A stretch of 37,093 nt of DNA from Paracoccaceae bacterium (GCA_029265455.1 JAJUJF010000007.1:1-37093), one strand, 5' to 3'; counted from the stretch's first letter, positions 10,444 to 22,079 are shown. The notes: generated from the letters alone by a model not told the origin. Made by a program: numbers and translations.

Positions 10444-11544
10444 TTACCCTTCCTCCAGGTGGAGCAGCAAGCCCAGCGCGAGCAGGATCGCGGCGACCGG
10501 CGGCGCCCAGACGGCGATGGTGAGCGGAACGGCGCCGCTCGCACCGAGCGAGGTGGCGAAGTCGCGGATGAAGTAGAGCGAGAAGCCGGCGAGGACCGCG
10601 AGCAGGATCATGATGCCCGTCTGGCCGAAGCGGTGCGGCCGGAGCGAGAAGGCGGCGCCGATCAACACCATTGCCGCAACCAGGATCGGCTTGGTGAGCT
10701 CGCTCTCGAGATGCAGGCGATGGCGCAGCCCGGAAAAACCCGCATCCTCGATCTGGCCGATGAAACGGGGCAGGTCCCAGATCGAGATCATCTCGGGAGG
10801 GGAGAAGCTGTCGAGGATCTGCGTGCTGGTGAGCGCGGTCGGCAGGCGGAGTTCCTCGTCACGGGCGGTGCGTTCGAACCCGTTGGTCGCCTCGCTGTAC
10901 TCCCATCGCGTGGCCCTGCGGATCACCCATTCGCCCTGGTCGAGCCGCGCGGAAGGCGCCTCGATCCGGGCATAGAGGCTGCCCTGGCCATCGAAGCGGT
11001 GGAGCATGACGCCGCTCAGGGCGGTGCCGTCCGCCGTTGCCCGGCTCGCACGGATCACCGTCTGCCCCTCGGGATCGCCCTGGCGCAGCCAGACGCCGCC
11101 GCCGCCGACCGACAGGAGGCTCGCGGGGCCGTCGGCCTCTAGGTGTTCCTCGTAGATCTCGCCCTGGCGCATCGCGGCCGAGACCAGAGGATTGCCGAGC
11201 GCGACGACGAGGATGCCGAGGACGAATCCCGCCGAGGCGGGGATCATGATCAGCCGGATCGCGGAGACCCCGGCGGCGCGCAGGACCACGAGTTCGCTCG
11301 ACCGGGCGAGGCTGACGAAGGTCGCGAGACTCGCGAGCATCACCACGAGCGGGAAGACGAGGTAGATCACCTCCGGCGCCTCGAGCAGCGTGACGACGAC
11401 GATATCGCCGAAGGTGGTGTCGTCATCGGCGTGGCTGCGCAGGTTCTCGATCCCGGAGAACAGGATGACGATCACCGCGATCACCAGCTGCACCGCGAGG
11501 GTGGCGAAGAGGAAGCGGCGGAGGATGTAGCCGATCAGGGTCAT
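10444..11544 (-). CDS. lptG: LPS export ABC transporter permease LptG
   Basis: MTLIGYILRRFLFATLAVQLVIAVIVILF..., RSSELVVLRAAGVSAIRL (YjgP/YjgQ family). Confidence 0.93.
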   Translation of the reverse strand: MTLIGYILRRFLFATLAVQLVIAVIVILFSGIENLRSHADDDTTFGDIVVVTLLEAPEVIYLVFPLVVMLASLATFVSLARSSELVVLRAAGVSAIRLIMIPASAGFVLGILVVALGNPLVSAAMRQGEIYEEHLEADGPASLLSVGGGGVWLRQGDPEGQTVIRASRATADGTALSGVMLHRFDGQGSLYARIEAPSARLDQGEWVIRRATRWEYSEATNGFERTARDEELRLPTALTSTQILDSFSPPEMISIWDLPRFIGQIEDAGFSGLRHRLHLESELTKPILVAAMVLIGAAFSLRPHRFGQTGIMILLAVLAGFSLYFIRDFATSLGASGAVPLTIAVWAPPVAAILLALGLLLHLEEG

Positions 11545-12644
11545 ACCGGCCTCGCCCGGCGCCAGACGCCGCTCAGCCGGAAGACGAGGGCCGCGATCAG
11601 CACGCAGGCCGCGCCGACACCCACATACATCAGCGGCCAGAATTCCGCCTCGGCCTGGGCGCGGGAGCGCGCGACCAGGGTGATGGAATGGATGATGATG
11701 CCGAGGCCGATCGCCACGACGATGCGCTTGCCGAAGCCGCCGCGCCGGAAGGGGCCGGAAAGCACCGTCACGCAGGCGATGATCGGGTAGAGAAAGGCGA
11801 GCAGCGGCAGCACCAGCTTCCAGTGGGCCTCGGCGATGTAGTCGGAGCGTTTGCGCGAATCGAGCATTTCCGGCGTCGGGTCGAGCAGGCGGAGGACGGA
11901 ATATTCGGCCGGACGTTTCTCGCGCTTCCGGCCGGAGGCGAGAAGCTCGGAGAGGTCGAAGACGAACTGGTCGAAGACCACGGTGTTGAGCGTGGCCCCG
12001 GCGGTGCGGGTGAGGGCGACGCCGTCCACCATCACGAGGCGCGCCTCGTTGCCCTCGCGCAGGAGGAGCGCACGTTCGGCGGAATAGGTGACGGGGCGGG
12101 CGGGGATGCGCTCGTCATGGAGGAAGACGCCGGCCATCTCGCCGGCGCGCGAGGTCGCGGTGATGAACAGGGTGAGCCCGTCGCCGGGATGGATGAACTG
12201 CCGCTCCAGGATCAGGCTGCCGACGAGATCGGAGCGGACCTCGTCGGTACGCTCCGCGAGCGCCGCCGAGCCCCAGGGCACGAGCACCATGGTGGTGCAG
12301 GCCATCGCCAGCATCAGGACGAAGCCGAAGAGCGCCACCGGCCGCAGGATCGCTGCCGGTCCCGAGCCCACTGCCATCATCACGATCAGCTCGGCCTCGC
12401 CGTAGAGCTTGTTGATCGCATAGAGCGTAGCTCCGAGCCCGGCGAGCGGCAGCACGACGACGAAGACCTGCGGCAGGACGTAGAGCGAGAACTCGAGGAA
12501 GAGGCTGGCGGTCTGGCCGCTTGCCACCACGGTATCGATGAGCCGCACCGCCTGGGTGAGCCAGACGACACCGGTGAAGATCAGGGCGAAGAAGCCGAAG
12601 GCGGTCATCAGCTGCCGGAAGATGTAGCTGTCGAAACGCCGCAC
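11541..12644 (-). CDS. lptF: LPS export ABC transporter permease LptF
   Basis: VRRFDSYIFRQLMTAFGFFALIFTGVVWLTQAVRLID...; YjgP/YjgQ family; ATGA overlap with lptG. Confidence 0.93.
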   Translation of the reverse strand: MRRFDSYIFRQLMTAFGFFALIFTGVVWLTQAVRLIDTVVASGQTASLFLEFSLYVLPQVFVVVLPLAGLGATLYAINKLYGEAELIVMMAVGSGPAAILRPVALFGFVLMLAMACTTMVLVPWGSAALAERTDEVRSDLVGSLILERQFIHPGDGLTLFITATSRAGEMAGVFLHDERIPARPVTYSAERALLLREGNEARLVMVDGVALTRTAGATLNTVVFDQFVFDLSELLASGRKREKRPAEYSVLRLLDPTPEMLDSRKRSDYIAEAHWKLVLPLLAFLYPIIACVTVLSGPFRRGGFGKRIVVAIGLGIIIHSITLVARSRAQAEAEFWPLMYVGVGAACVLIAALVFRLSGVWRRARPV

Positions 12645-12774
12645 CGGCCTTCTCCCTTTCGTCGCGCCGCACTTGAAGCCGGCGGCACCCGCGCGCCCTG
12701 TCCTCCTAGCCAAGCCGGGTGAAAGTCGCTAGCTCTCCCCGGGTCATGGAAAGCCGGAATGTAGGGAGCCCGCG

Positions 12775-14250
12775 ATGACAGCGCCACTGGAAACGACCTT
12801 CGAGGCAAGCGATGCCGAACGTATCGGTGGCATCGGGGGGCGGATCGCGGTGTTCCTGGAGCCCGAGGGCCGGATGGAGACGCTCGCCCGGCGGGTGAAT
12901 CGACTCACCCGTGGCGCGCTCGCGCGGCTGGCGGAGAGCGAGGCCTTCAAGCGGATGAAGCCGGGCGAGGGGCATCTCCTGTCCTTCCCGTCGGGACTTG
13001 CGGCGGAGGCGGTGCTGGCGGTCAAGCTGCCGAAGAAGCCGAGCGCCGAGGAGGCGCGGCGCGCGGGTTCCGCCATCGCGAAGTTCAACGGATCGGTGCC
13101 GCTCACGGTACTGCTCGGCGGGCGGGCGGCGATGCCCGACATCCTCACCGGCCTGCTGCTGCGGGCCTATTCCTTCGACGCCTACCGCAAGGAGGATCCG
13201 GAGAAGCCCGCGCCCAACCGCGCCGTCACGCTGATGGTGAACGATCCCGAGGCGGCGGAAGCGGCGGCGGCGCCGGTGCGCGCGGTCACGGAGGGGGTGT
13301 TCTTCACCCGCAACCTCGTCAGCGAGCCCGCGAACGTCCTCACCACGGTCGAGTTCGCCGAGCGGCTGAAGGGACTCGAGGCGCATGGCGTGGAGGTCGA
13401 GATCCTCGACGAGGCGGCGCTCGAGGCACTCGGGATGCGCACGCTCCTCGCGGTGGCGCGCGGCTCCGAGTCGCCGGCGCGCGTCGTCGTCATGCAGTGG
13501 AAGGGCGGCGGCGACGAGGCCCCCTTCGCGCTGATCGGCAAGGGCGTCGTCTTCGACACCGGCGGCATCTCGATCAAGCCCTCCGCCGGCATGGAGGAGA
13601 TGACGATGGACATGGGTGGCGCCGGCGTGGTCGCAGGCACCATGAAGGCGCTCGCCCTGCGCAAGGCGAAGGCGAATGTCGTCGGCATCGTCGGCCTCGT
13701 CGAGAACATGCCCGACGGCCGCGCGCAGCGGCCGGGCGACGTGGTGAAGACGATGAAGGGCGACACGGTCGAGGTGATCAACACCGACGCCGAAGGGCGG
13801 CTCGTCCTCGCCGACGTGATGTGGTACGCGCAGGAGCGTTTCCAGCCGACGGGAATGGTCGATCTCGCGACGCTCACCGGCGCGATCATCATCGCGCTCG
13901 GCCACGAGAACTGCGGCGTCTTCGCCAATGACGACGGGCTCGCGGAGGGCGTGCTGGCCGCCGCGAAGGCGGAGGGCGAGGGCGCGTGGCGGATGCCGCT
14001 CGGGCCGGCCTACGACAAGAAGCTCAAGAGCCGCATCGCCGACATCGCCAATGTCGGCGGGCGCGACGCGGGCTCGATCACCGCGGCGCAGTTCCTGCAG
14101 CGGTTCGTGAAGAACGGCACGCCCTGGGCGCATCTCGACATCGCCGGCGTCGCCTACCGCAAGGACGACACCGATTTCGCGCCGAAGGGGGCGACAGGCT
14201 GGGGCGTGCGGACGCTCGACCGGCTGATCCGGGACCGTTACGAGCGCTGA
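12775..14250 (+). CDS. pepA: Leucyl aminopeptidase
   Basis: GKGVVFDTGGISIKPSAGMEEMTMDMGGAGVV and NTDAEGRLVLADVMWYAQ (M17 active site). Confidence 0.97.
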   Translation: MTAPLETTFEASDAERIGGIGGRIAVFLEPEGRMETLARRVNRLTRGALARLAESEAFKRMKPGEGHLLSFPSGLAAEAVLAVKLPKKPSAEEARRAGSAIAKFNGSVPLTVLLGGRAAMPDILTGLLLRAYSFDAYRKEDPEKPAPNRAVTLMVNDPEAAEAAAAPVRAVTEGVFFTRNLVSEPANVLTTVEFAERLKGLEAHGVEVEILDEAALEALGMRTLLAVARGSESPARVVVMQWKGGGDEAPFALIGKGVVFDTGGISIKPSAGMEEMTMDMGGAGVVAGTMKALALRKAKANVVGIVGLVENMPDGRAQRPGDVVKTMKGDTVEVINTDAEGRLVLADVMWYAQERFQPTGMVDLATLTGAIIIALGHENCGVFANDDGLAEGVLAAAKAEGEGAWRMPLGPAYDKKLKSRIADIANVGGRDAGSITAAQFLQRFVKNGTPWAHLDIAGVAYRKDDTDFAPKGATGWGVRTLDRLIRDRYER

Positions 14251-14254
14251 GGCG

Positions 14255-14713
14255 GTGGCGGAGGTCTGGTTCTACCAGCTGACGGCAACGCCGGTGGAGC
14301 AGGTGGCACCCGATCTTCTCGAACGGGCGCTTGCCCGTGGCTGGCGGGCGGTGCTGCGATCGGGGCTCGAGCCGGCGCTCGCCATGCTCGACGCGGCGCT
14401 CTGGTCCTACCGCGACGACGCCTTCCTGCCGCATGGCACCGCCGCGATGGGGCATGCGGAACGCCAGCCGGTCTGGCTTACCTGCGGGAACGAGAATCCG
14501 AACGGGGCCTCGCTCCTGATGCTTGTCTTCGGCGCACGAGTCGATCCGGGGGAAGCGGCACGTTACGAGCGGGTGTGCCTGCTGTTCGAGGGAGGCGATT
14601 CGGAGGCGCTCGTCGCGGCGCGCGAGGACTGGAAGGCGGTGACGGCGGCCGGTCTTGCCGCGCGCTACTGGGCGCAGGAGGGCGGGCGCTGGATCGAGAA
14701 GGCGCGGAACTGA
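14255..14713 (+). CDS. holC: DNA polymerase III subunit chi
   Basis: [34 protein letters not shown]...; directly downstream of pepA, the usual arrangement. Confidence 0.9.
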   Translation: MAEVWFYQLTATPVEQVAPDLLERALARGWRAVLRSGLEPALAMLDAALWSYRDDAFLPHGTAAMGHAERQPVWLTCGNENPNGASLLMLVFGARVDPGEAARYERVCLLFEGGDSEALVAAREDWKAVTAAGLAARYWAQEGGRWIEKARN

Positions 14714-14828
14714 CACCGAAGGCGTCGCGCGATCCGTAACGCCTGCGACATTGGTATCGCAGCCCGTGTCTTGCGCCGGCGCCTCGCGCGCGGCAAAAGG
14801 AACGAGGTCCCGCGTCCTCGAGGTAGCC

Positions 14829-15785
14829 ATGCAAGAACGAGATCTGAGCGACCGCGCCCAGCGTCATCCGGAGAAGGCGCACCGGCCGGACACGCCGATC
14901 CTGCGCAAGCCCAGATGGATCCGGGTGAAGGCGCCGACCGGCGAGGGCTACAACCGGACGCGTGAGATCATGCGCTCGAACCGCCTCGTCACCGTCTGCG
15001 AGGAGGCGGGCTGCCCCAATGTCGGCGAGTGCTGGTCCCAGGGTCACGCGACCATGATGATCATGGGCGAGATCTGCACCCGGGGCTGCACCTTCTGCAA
15101 CGTCGCGACCGGCCGGCCCGATGCGCTCGATGTCTTCGAGCCGGGGCGGGTGGCGGTCGCGGTCGAGAAGCTCGGCCTCAACCATGTCGTCATCACCTCG
15201 GTCGATCGCGACGATCTCGAGGACGGCGGCGCCGAGCATTTCGCCCAGACGATCCGCGCCGTCCGCCGCAAATGTCCCGGCACCACCATCGAGGTGCTGA
15301 CCCCGGATTTCCTCAAATGCGGCCCCGAGGCGCTGGAGACGGTGGTGGCGGCGAAGCCCGACGTCTTCAACCACAATCTCGAGACCGTGCCCGGCCTCTA
15401 TCCGGAGGTCCGGCCCGGTGCGCGGTATTTCCACAGCCTGCGGCTCCTGCAGCGGGTGAAGGAACTCGATCCCGCGATGTTCACCAAGTCGGGGATCATG
15501 GTGGGCCTGGGCGAGACCCGGTCGCAGGTCCTGCAGGTGATGGACGACATGCGGGCCGCCGATGTCGATTTCCTCACCATCGGCCAGTATCTCCAGCCGA
15601 CACCGAAACATCATGCCATCGACCGGTTCGTGACGCCGGAGGAATTCGCCTCCTACGAGAAGGCGGCCTACGGCAAGGGCTTCCTGATGGTTTCCGCAAC
15701 GCCGCTTACCCGGTCGAGCTACCACGCCGGCGCCGATTTCGAGCGTCTGCGCGCGGCCAGGCTGGCGAAGCTCGGCGCGAGCTGA
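14829..15785 (+). CDS. lipA: Lipoyl synthase
   Basis: [12 protein letters not shown] and radical-SAM CTRGCTFC clusters, [36 protein letters not shown]. Confidence 0.97.
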   Translation: MQERDLSDRAQRHPEKAHRPDTPILRKPRWIRVKAPTGEGYNRTREIMRSNRLVTVCEEAGCPNVGECWSQGHATMMIMGEICTRGCTFCNVATGRPDALDVFEPGRVAVAVEKLGLNHVVITSVDRDDLEDGGAEHFAQTIRAVRRKCPGTTIEVLTPDFLKCGPEALETVVAAKPDVFNHNLETVPGLYPEVRPGARYFHSLRLLQRVKELDPAMFTKSGIMVGLGETRSQVLQVMDDMRAADVDFLTIGQYLQPTPKHHAIDRFVTPEEFASYEKAAYGKGFLMVSATPLTRSSYHAGADFERLRAARLAKLGAS

Positions 15786-15935
15786 CACCTCTGCGCGAGC
15801 CGCGCAAGAATTTGCGCGGACAGCGAAAATGTCCGCGGCCGCGGGCCGCGCGTGCTGCTGCGTCCCCATGGTCCGGGAACGGAGCCGCCACCCATGCGTT
15901 TCCTGCCCACTTGCACAATGAAGAAGGGTTTGGGG

Positions 15936-16466
15936 ATGAAACGCTACACGACTTACCTGGCAAGCTGCGCAATCCTTGCCTTCGGCGCCACCGCCGCTCA
16001 TGCGAACTGCGACGAACTGGCGGCGCTGATCGGCGAGGATCCGGCAGCGGCCTCGGCCGGCGAGACCGGCGGCGGGATCGAGAAGGATGCCTCGACCGCG
16101 CCTCTCGAGACCGATGCCGGCGCCTCTGGCGGCACCAGCACGATGGAGATGGGGGATTCCGCTACCGGCGCGACCGCCGACACGAGCAGCATGGACAGCG
16201 GGGAGGGCGAAGTCGAGAAGGATGCCTCGACCGCGCCGCTGGAGGAGGAGGCGGCGGTGCCGGAGTCCGATGGAACACCCATCGCCACCTCGCAGGCCGA
16301 TGTCGAGGCACAGCAGGAAGAGGCGACGATGGAAGACGGCGCGACCGGCGCCTCTTCCGGCGACGTGGCGTCCATGGATCCCGAAGCCCTCGAACGCGCC
16401 CGCGAGGCGCTGACCTCGGGTGACGACGAGGCCTGTGCGGCGGCGCTGGAGGAACTTCAGGGCTGA
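15936..16466 (+). CDS. Secreted/periplasmic low-complexity hypothetical protein
   Basis: MKRYTTYLASCAILAFGATAAHANC signal peptide; acidic Ser/Thr/Ala-rich; EKDASTAPLE occurs twice. Upstream in-frame ATGs are possible. Confidence 0.65.
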   Translation: MKRYTTYLASCAILAFGATAAHANCDELAALIGEDPAAASAGETGGGIEKDASTAPLETDAGASGGTSTMEMGDSATGATADTSSMDSGEGEVEKDASTAPLEEEAAVPESDGTPIATSQADVEAQQEEATMEDGATGASSGDVASMDPEALERAREALTSGDDEACAAALEELQG

Positions 16467-16508
16467 GCCGGGACACGCCGCGGAAGGACAATTGCGGCCT
16501 GAAACGGA

Positions 16509-16538
16509 AGGCGGCGCCGGGGAGATCCGGCGCCGCCT
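16509..16538. terminator. Hairpin between convergent genes
   Basis: aggcggcgccgg-ggagat-ccggcgccgcct: perfect 12-bp stem, no strong T-run. Confidence 0.5.
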
Positions 16539-16549
16539 GTGCATGTCAT

Positions 16550-16576
16550 GATCGCGCCGGAAGCGCCGGCGCGATC
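16550..16576 (-). terminator. Hairpin immediately downstream of pckA
   Basis: gatcgcgccgg-aagcg-ccggcgcgatc: perfect 11-bp stem. Confidence 0.45.
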
Positions 16577-16586
16577 GTCTTCGGGT

Positions 16587-18230
<1,644 letters not shown>

Positions 18231-18479
18231 ACTCTGAATCTCCCCTGCCGCGACCTCTCCCCGTCGCGGTACTCGAAATGTCAAGGACCGCCACCTCCTG
18301 GCCGGCGATCCGCCTATGGAAAGGGGGCACGCAGCACGTTTCGCGCCGGCCCCTGTGCGGAGATATAACATGCACACGCGGGGCTTCCATGGGAGGACAT
18401 GGTTGACGAGCGGGGAATTCTGCCAGACCGGCGGCCCAAATGATTGAAGATGTACGCATCGACGTGCGAAAATGTGCGC

Positions 18480-18968
18480 ATGGCCGGAAACGAACATGAG
18501 AGCCGCGCAAGGCATGACGGGGTGAGTCGCCGCGACCGTGAGGCGGGGGAGGAGATGATCGTGCACGGTTCGGCCGTGGCCTGGGAGGGGCGCGGGGTAC
18601 TGATCCTCGGCGCCTCGGGGAGGGGGAAGTCCGGGCTCGCGCTCAGGCTGATCGCGGGGGGAGCTACTCTCGTTGCGGATGACCGTGTGGTCCTGCGCGC
18701 CGGGGAAGCCGGCATCGTCGCCTCGGCGCCCGCGGCCCTCGCCGGGCTGATCGAGGCGCGGGGCGTCGGCATCCTGCAGATCCGGGCAGGACCGCCGGCA
18801 ACGCTGGTCCTTGCAGTCGATCTCGATCATGCGCCGGAGGCCCGGCTGCCGGAGCGGTGCACAACTGTGTTACTTGGGCGGCAGCTGCGCTTAATCCGCG
18901 CCGCAGGGGTGCCAAATATTGACGCGATCGTTAGAGTTATGGCTCAGGCGGGAACAGAGCTGATCTGA
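18480..18968 (+). CDS. hprK: HPr kinase/phosphorylase (short alphaproteobacterial form)
   Basis: [34 protein letters not shown] with Walker A; upstream of rapZ and PTS genes. Start codon uncertain (ORF extends to 18444). Confidence 0.85.
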   Translation: MAGNEHESRARHDGVSRRDREAGEEMIVHGSAVAWEGRGVLILGASGRGKSGLALRLIAGGATLVADDRVVLRAGEAGIVASAPAALAGLIEARGVGILQIRAGPPATLVLAVDLDHAPEARLPERCTTVLLGRQLRLIRAAGVPNIDAIVRVMAQAGTELI

Positions 18969-18989
18969 GTCCCGGACAGGAGACAGGAC

Positions 18990-19913
18990 GTGGAGGTGGC
19001 CGGCGCCGCGGCGGCAAAGTCGGAAGAGAGCGTGGTCCTGGTGACTGGGCCATCCGGTGCCGGGCGGACAACGGCCATCCACGCGCTCGAGGATCTCGGC
19101 TACGAGACCATCGACAACCTGCCGATGTCGCTCCTGCCGCGCGTCCTAGAGGGGCCGCCGGTGGGGCCGCTGGCGCTCGGCTGCGACCCGCGCACGCGCG
19201 GCTTCTCGGTGCCCGAGGTGCTTGCGGCGGCAGAGCGGCGCTGGGGGCCGGCGGGACTTGTGCCCGTGGTGCTCTATATAGATTGTGCGCCTGCCGTCCT
19301 CGTGCGCCGCTACAGCGAGACACGGCGGCGGCATCCGTCGAGCCCGGACACCCAGCCGCTGGTCGGGATCGAGCGGGAGGTGGCGATGCTGGCGCCGCTC
19401 AGGGCGCGGGCGGACGTGCTGATCGACACGAGCGCGATGAGCCCGCACGACCTCAGGGCCGAGATCGCCAGACATTTCGGACGCGAGGGCAGCGGCGAGC
19501 TCGCGGTGACGCTGCAGTCCTTCGGCTTCAAGCGGGGCACACCGACAGGTGTGGACATGATGGTGGACGTGCGCTTCCTGCGCAATCCGCATTGGGAGCG
19601 GGAACTCAGGCCGCTCGACGGGCGCGATCCGCCGGTTGCGGAGCATGTCGCGCAGGACCCGAACTGGGCACCGTTCATGGCGCGGCTCGAGGACATGCTG
19701 CTCTTCCTGCTGCCCGCCTACCGGTCGGAAGGAAAAAGCTATTTCACGCTCGCGGTCGGCTGTACCGGAGGGCGACACAGATCGGTGATGGTGGTGGAGA
19801 GACTGGCGAAGGCTCTTGCACAGGCGGGGTGGCGGGTATCTATTCGTCACAGGGACCTGGAGGAGGCGGCCGGCGCCGCAAGGGACATGCGGGCCGAGGT
19901 CGGGGTACAGTGA
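18990..19913 (+). CDS. rapZ: RNase adapter protein RapZ / nucleotide-binding protein
   Basis: VVLVTGPSGAGRTTAIHALEDLGYETIDNLP, LQSFGFKRGTPTGVDMMVDVRFLRNPHW, YFTLAVGCTGGRHRSV. Confidence 0.95.
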   Translation: MEVAGAAAAKSEESVVLVTGPSGAGRTTAIHALEDLGYETIDNLPMSLLPRVLEGPPVGPLALGCDPRTRGFSVPEVLAAAERRWGPAGLVPVVLYIDCAPAVLVRRYSETRRRHPSSPDTQPLVGIEREVAMLAPLRARADVLIDTSAMSPHDLRAEIARHFGREGSGELAVTLQSFGFKRGTPTGVDMMVDVRFLRNPHWERELRPLDGRDPPVAEHVAQDPNWAPFMARLEDMLLFLLPAYRSEGKSYFTLAVGCTGGRHRSVMVVERLAKALAQAGWRVSIRHRDLEEAAGAARDMRAEVGVQ

Positions 19914-20326
19914 TCGGGATCGTCATCGTGGCCCACGGGGGCCTCGCTCGCGAATATCTTGCGGCACTCGAACATGTCGTCGGCAAGTCGCCCGGTACGG
20001 TGGCAGTCACGATCGACCCGGACGACGATCGTGCGGAGAAACAGGCGGAGATCAACGCGGCGGTTGCCGAAGTCGATGTCGGCGACGGCGTCGTCGTCGT
20101 CACCGACATGTTCGGCGGCACGCCGTCCAATCTCGCCATGCGTGCGTGCAGGGAAGGCAAGCGCGTCGTGCTCTACGGCGCGAACCTGCCGCTTCTGATC
20201 AAGCTCGCGAAGGCGCGGCGGCTCAGCCTCGACGAGGCCGTGGCGTCCGCCTTGACCGCGGGGCGGAAGTACATCAATACCGCCGATGGTTACGGGCCCA
20301 ACAACGGGACGCCGGTTGTGTTCTAG
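19910..20326 (+). CDS. PTS EIIA component, mannose/fructose type
   Basis: VIGIVIVAHGGLAREYLAALEHVVG..., VVTDMFGGTPSNLAMR; GTGA overlap with rapZ stop. Confidence 0.92.
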   Translation: MIGIVIVAHGGLAREYLAALEHVVGKSPGTVAVTIDPDDDRAEKQAEINAAVAEVDVGDGVVVVTDMFGGTPSNLAMRACREGKRVVLYGANLPLLIKLAKARRLSLDEAVASALTAGRKYINTADGYGPNNGTPVVF

Positions 20327-20362
20327 GCGCCCTTCCGCGCCGGTGCTGCCGGCGATGCGGAT

Positions 20363-20629
20363 ATGCAGTTTCGCCTGAAGATAGTGAACGACAAGGGGTT
20401 GCATGCGCGCGCCTCGGCGAAATTCGTCGAGACGGTCGAGCGGTTCAACGCCCGCGCCGAGGTGAGCCGCGACGGCATGACCGTCTCCGGCGACAGCATC
20501 ATGGGACTGATGATGCTGGTGGCCGCCTATGGCACGTATATCGACGTGAAGACCTCCGGGCCGGAGAAGGAGGAACTCGCCGCGGCGCTGCGCGAACTGG
20601 TGGAGAACCGGTTCGGCGAGGAGTTCTGA
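20363..20629 (+). CDS. ptsH: HPr family phosphocarrier protein
   Basis: LKIVNDKGLHARASAKFVETVERFNARAEVSRDGMTVSGDSIMGLMML. Confidence 0.95.
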   Translation: MQFRLKIVNDKGLHARASAKFVETVERFNARAEVSRDGMTVSGDSIMGLMMLVAAYGTYIDVKTSGPEKEELAAALRELVENRFGEEF

Positions 20630-20665
20630 GACGCGACTCGGCCGGAGCGGAGGCGGAACAGGATC

Positions 20666-20687
20666 GCGGGCGACGCCGGTCGCCCGC
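20666..20687 (+). terminator. Stem-loop downstream of ptsH
   Basis: gcgggcgac-gccg-gtcgcccgc perfect 9-bp stem; no T-run. Confidence 0.4.
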
Positions 20688-20816
20688 CGTGTCGTGATGT
20701 CCGGCTCCGGGGATGTTGCGCCGTAACTGACCGACCCTTGCCGGGTGCCCGGGTTTTTCGGAACCATGGCAGTGGGCGGCGATTGTCGACGTATCCCGTG
20801 CAATGGAGATACGAAC

Positions 20817-22079
20817 ATGAAGGTACGGATCGAGACACTCCTTGCGGTCTCGCTGCTTGCCAGTAGCGCGCTCGTGCCGGCGGCGATCGCCCAGCAGAAT
20901 CAGCAGCCTGAGGCCGCTGCCGAGCCTTGCGGCGAACTCGGGCAGGTGATCGAGGAACACCGCGACAGGTTCGAGGACCAGTGGATCCGCGACGCCGAGA
21001 CGGCGATCGAGGACGCAGATGCGGAGGTGTGCCGGACCCATCTCGAGGAGGCGCGCACGCAGATCGGAGAACCGGACGCGGCGGCGCAGGCAACATCCGG
21101 AGCCGACGCCGAAACCGACGCGGATGCCGCCATCGAGGCCGAGATCGGTATCGACCAGCCGCCACCCGAGGTGACCGTGGAGCAGCAGGCGCCGGATATC
21201 GCCGTCACCCAGCCGCGGCCGCAGGTCATCGTGCGCCAGCAGCAGCCGCGGATCACGGTGCGGCAGGCCGAACCCGTGGTCCGGGTGCAGATTCCCGAGC
21301 CGACGATCACGGTGGAAATGCCCGAGCCGGAGATCACGGTCGAGATGCCCGAGCCCGAGGTCGAGGTGATGCAGGCCCGGCCGCAGGTCGATGTCGAGCA
21401 GGCCCGGCCCGATGTCACCGTCGAACAGGCCGATCCGGAGCTCACCATCGATACCGCCGAGGTGGAGCAGGGCGGACAGGAGGAGCAGGCCGAGGTCCAG
21501 CTCCAGCAGGACGAGGCGCAGGTCGAGATGCAGGGCGGGCAGCAGGCCGACGTCCAGGTCGAACAGGCCGAACCGCAGGTCAGCTACGAGGCGGCCGAGC
21601 CGCGGGTCATCATCGAAGGTGCAGGGGAGCAGCAGCCCGATCAGCCGGCCCGGCAGGCAGTCGGCGAAGGGGACGGCGACCAGCCTCCGGCCACCGACAT
21701 GCAGCGCGAGGACGCCGGCGCCGCGGAATGGCGGGGCGACCGCCAGGCCTTCACCGCGCCCCAGGTCGAGCGCGAGGGCTACCAGCAGCTGCAGGAGGTG
21801 GACGAGGCCTCGCTCGACGACCTGTCGGGTGCCTCCGTCTACGATGCGAATGATGAATCGATCGGCTCGGTCTCCGACGTGGTCGTCGATGATCAGGGCA
21901 ATGCCGAGCATCTCGTCGTCAATGTCGGCGGCTTCCTCGGCATCGGCGCCAAGCAGGTCGCCATCGGTTTCGACGAGGTCACGATCCTCCGCCAGCAGGA
22001 TGGCGACGAGCTGCGCATCTATGTCGATGCGACGCAGCAGCAGCTTGAGGAGGCGCCGGAATATCAGCCAGCGAACTGA
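20817..22079 (+). CDS. Secreted PRC-barrel domain protein with tandem nonapeptide repeats (420 aa)
   Basis: Signal peptide MKVRIETLLAVSLLASSALVPAAIAQQ; repeats P-x-[VIL]-x-[VI]-x-x-x-x; C-terminal PRC barrel LSGASVYDANDESIGSVSDVVVDDQGNAEHLVVNVGGFLGIGAKQVAI. Confidence 0.85.
   Translation: MKVRIETLLAVSLLASSALVPAAIAQQNQQPEAAAEPCGELGQVIEEHRDRFEDQWIRDAETAIEDADAEVCRTHLEEARTQIGEPDAAAQATSGADAETDADAAIEAEIGIDQPPPEVTVEQQAPDIAVTQPRPQVIVRQQQPRITVRQAEPVVRVQIPEPTITVEMPEPEITVEMPEPEVEVMQARPQVDVEQARPDVTVEQADPELTIDTAEVEQGGQEEQAEVQLQQDEAQVEMQGGQQADVQVEQAEPQVSYEAAEPRVIIEGAGEQQPDQPARQAVGEGDGDQPPATDMQREDAGAAEWRGDRQAFTAPQVEREGYQQLQEVDEASLDDLSGASVYDANDESIGSVSDVVVDDQGNAEHLVVNVGGFLGIGAKQVAIGFDEVTILRQQDGDELRIYVDATQQQLEEAPEYQPAN
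21165..21461 (+). repeat. Eleven consecutive 27-bp / 9-aa repeat units
   Basis: PEVTVEQQA PDIAVTQPR PQVIVRQQQ PRITVRQAE PVVRVQIPE PTITVEMPE PEITVEMPE PEVEVMQAR PQVDVEQAR PDVTVEQAD PELTIDTAE; degenerate units continue to about 21626. Confidence 0.9.
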
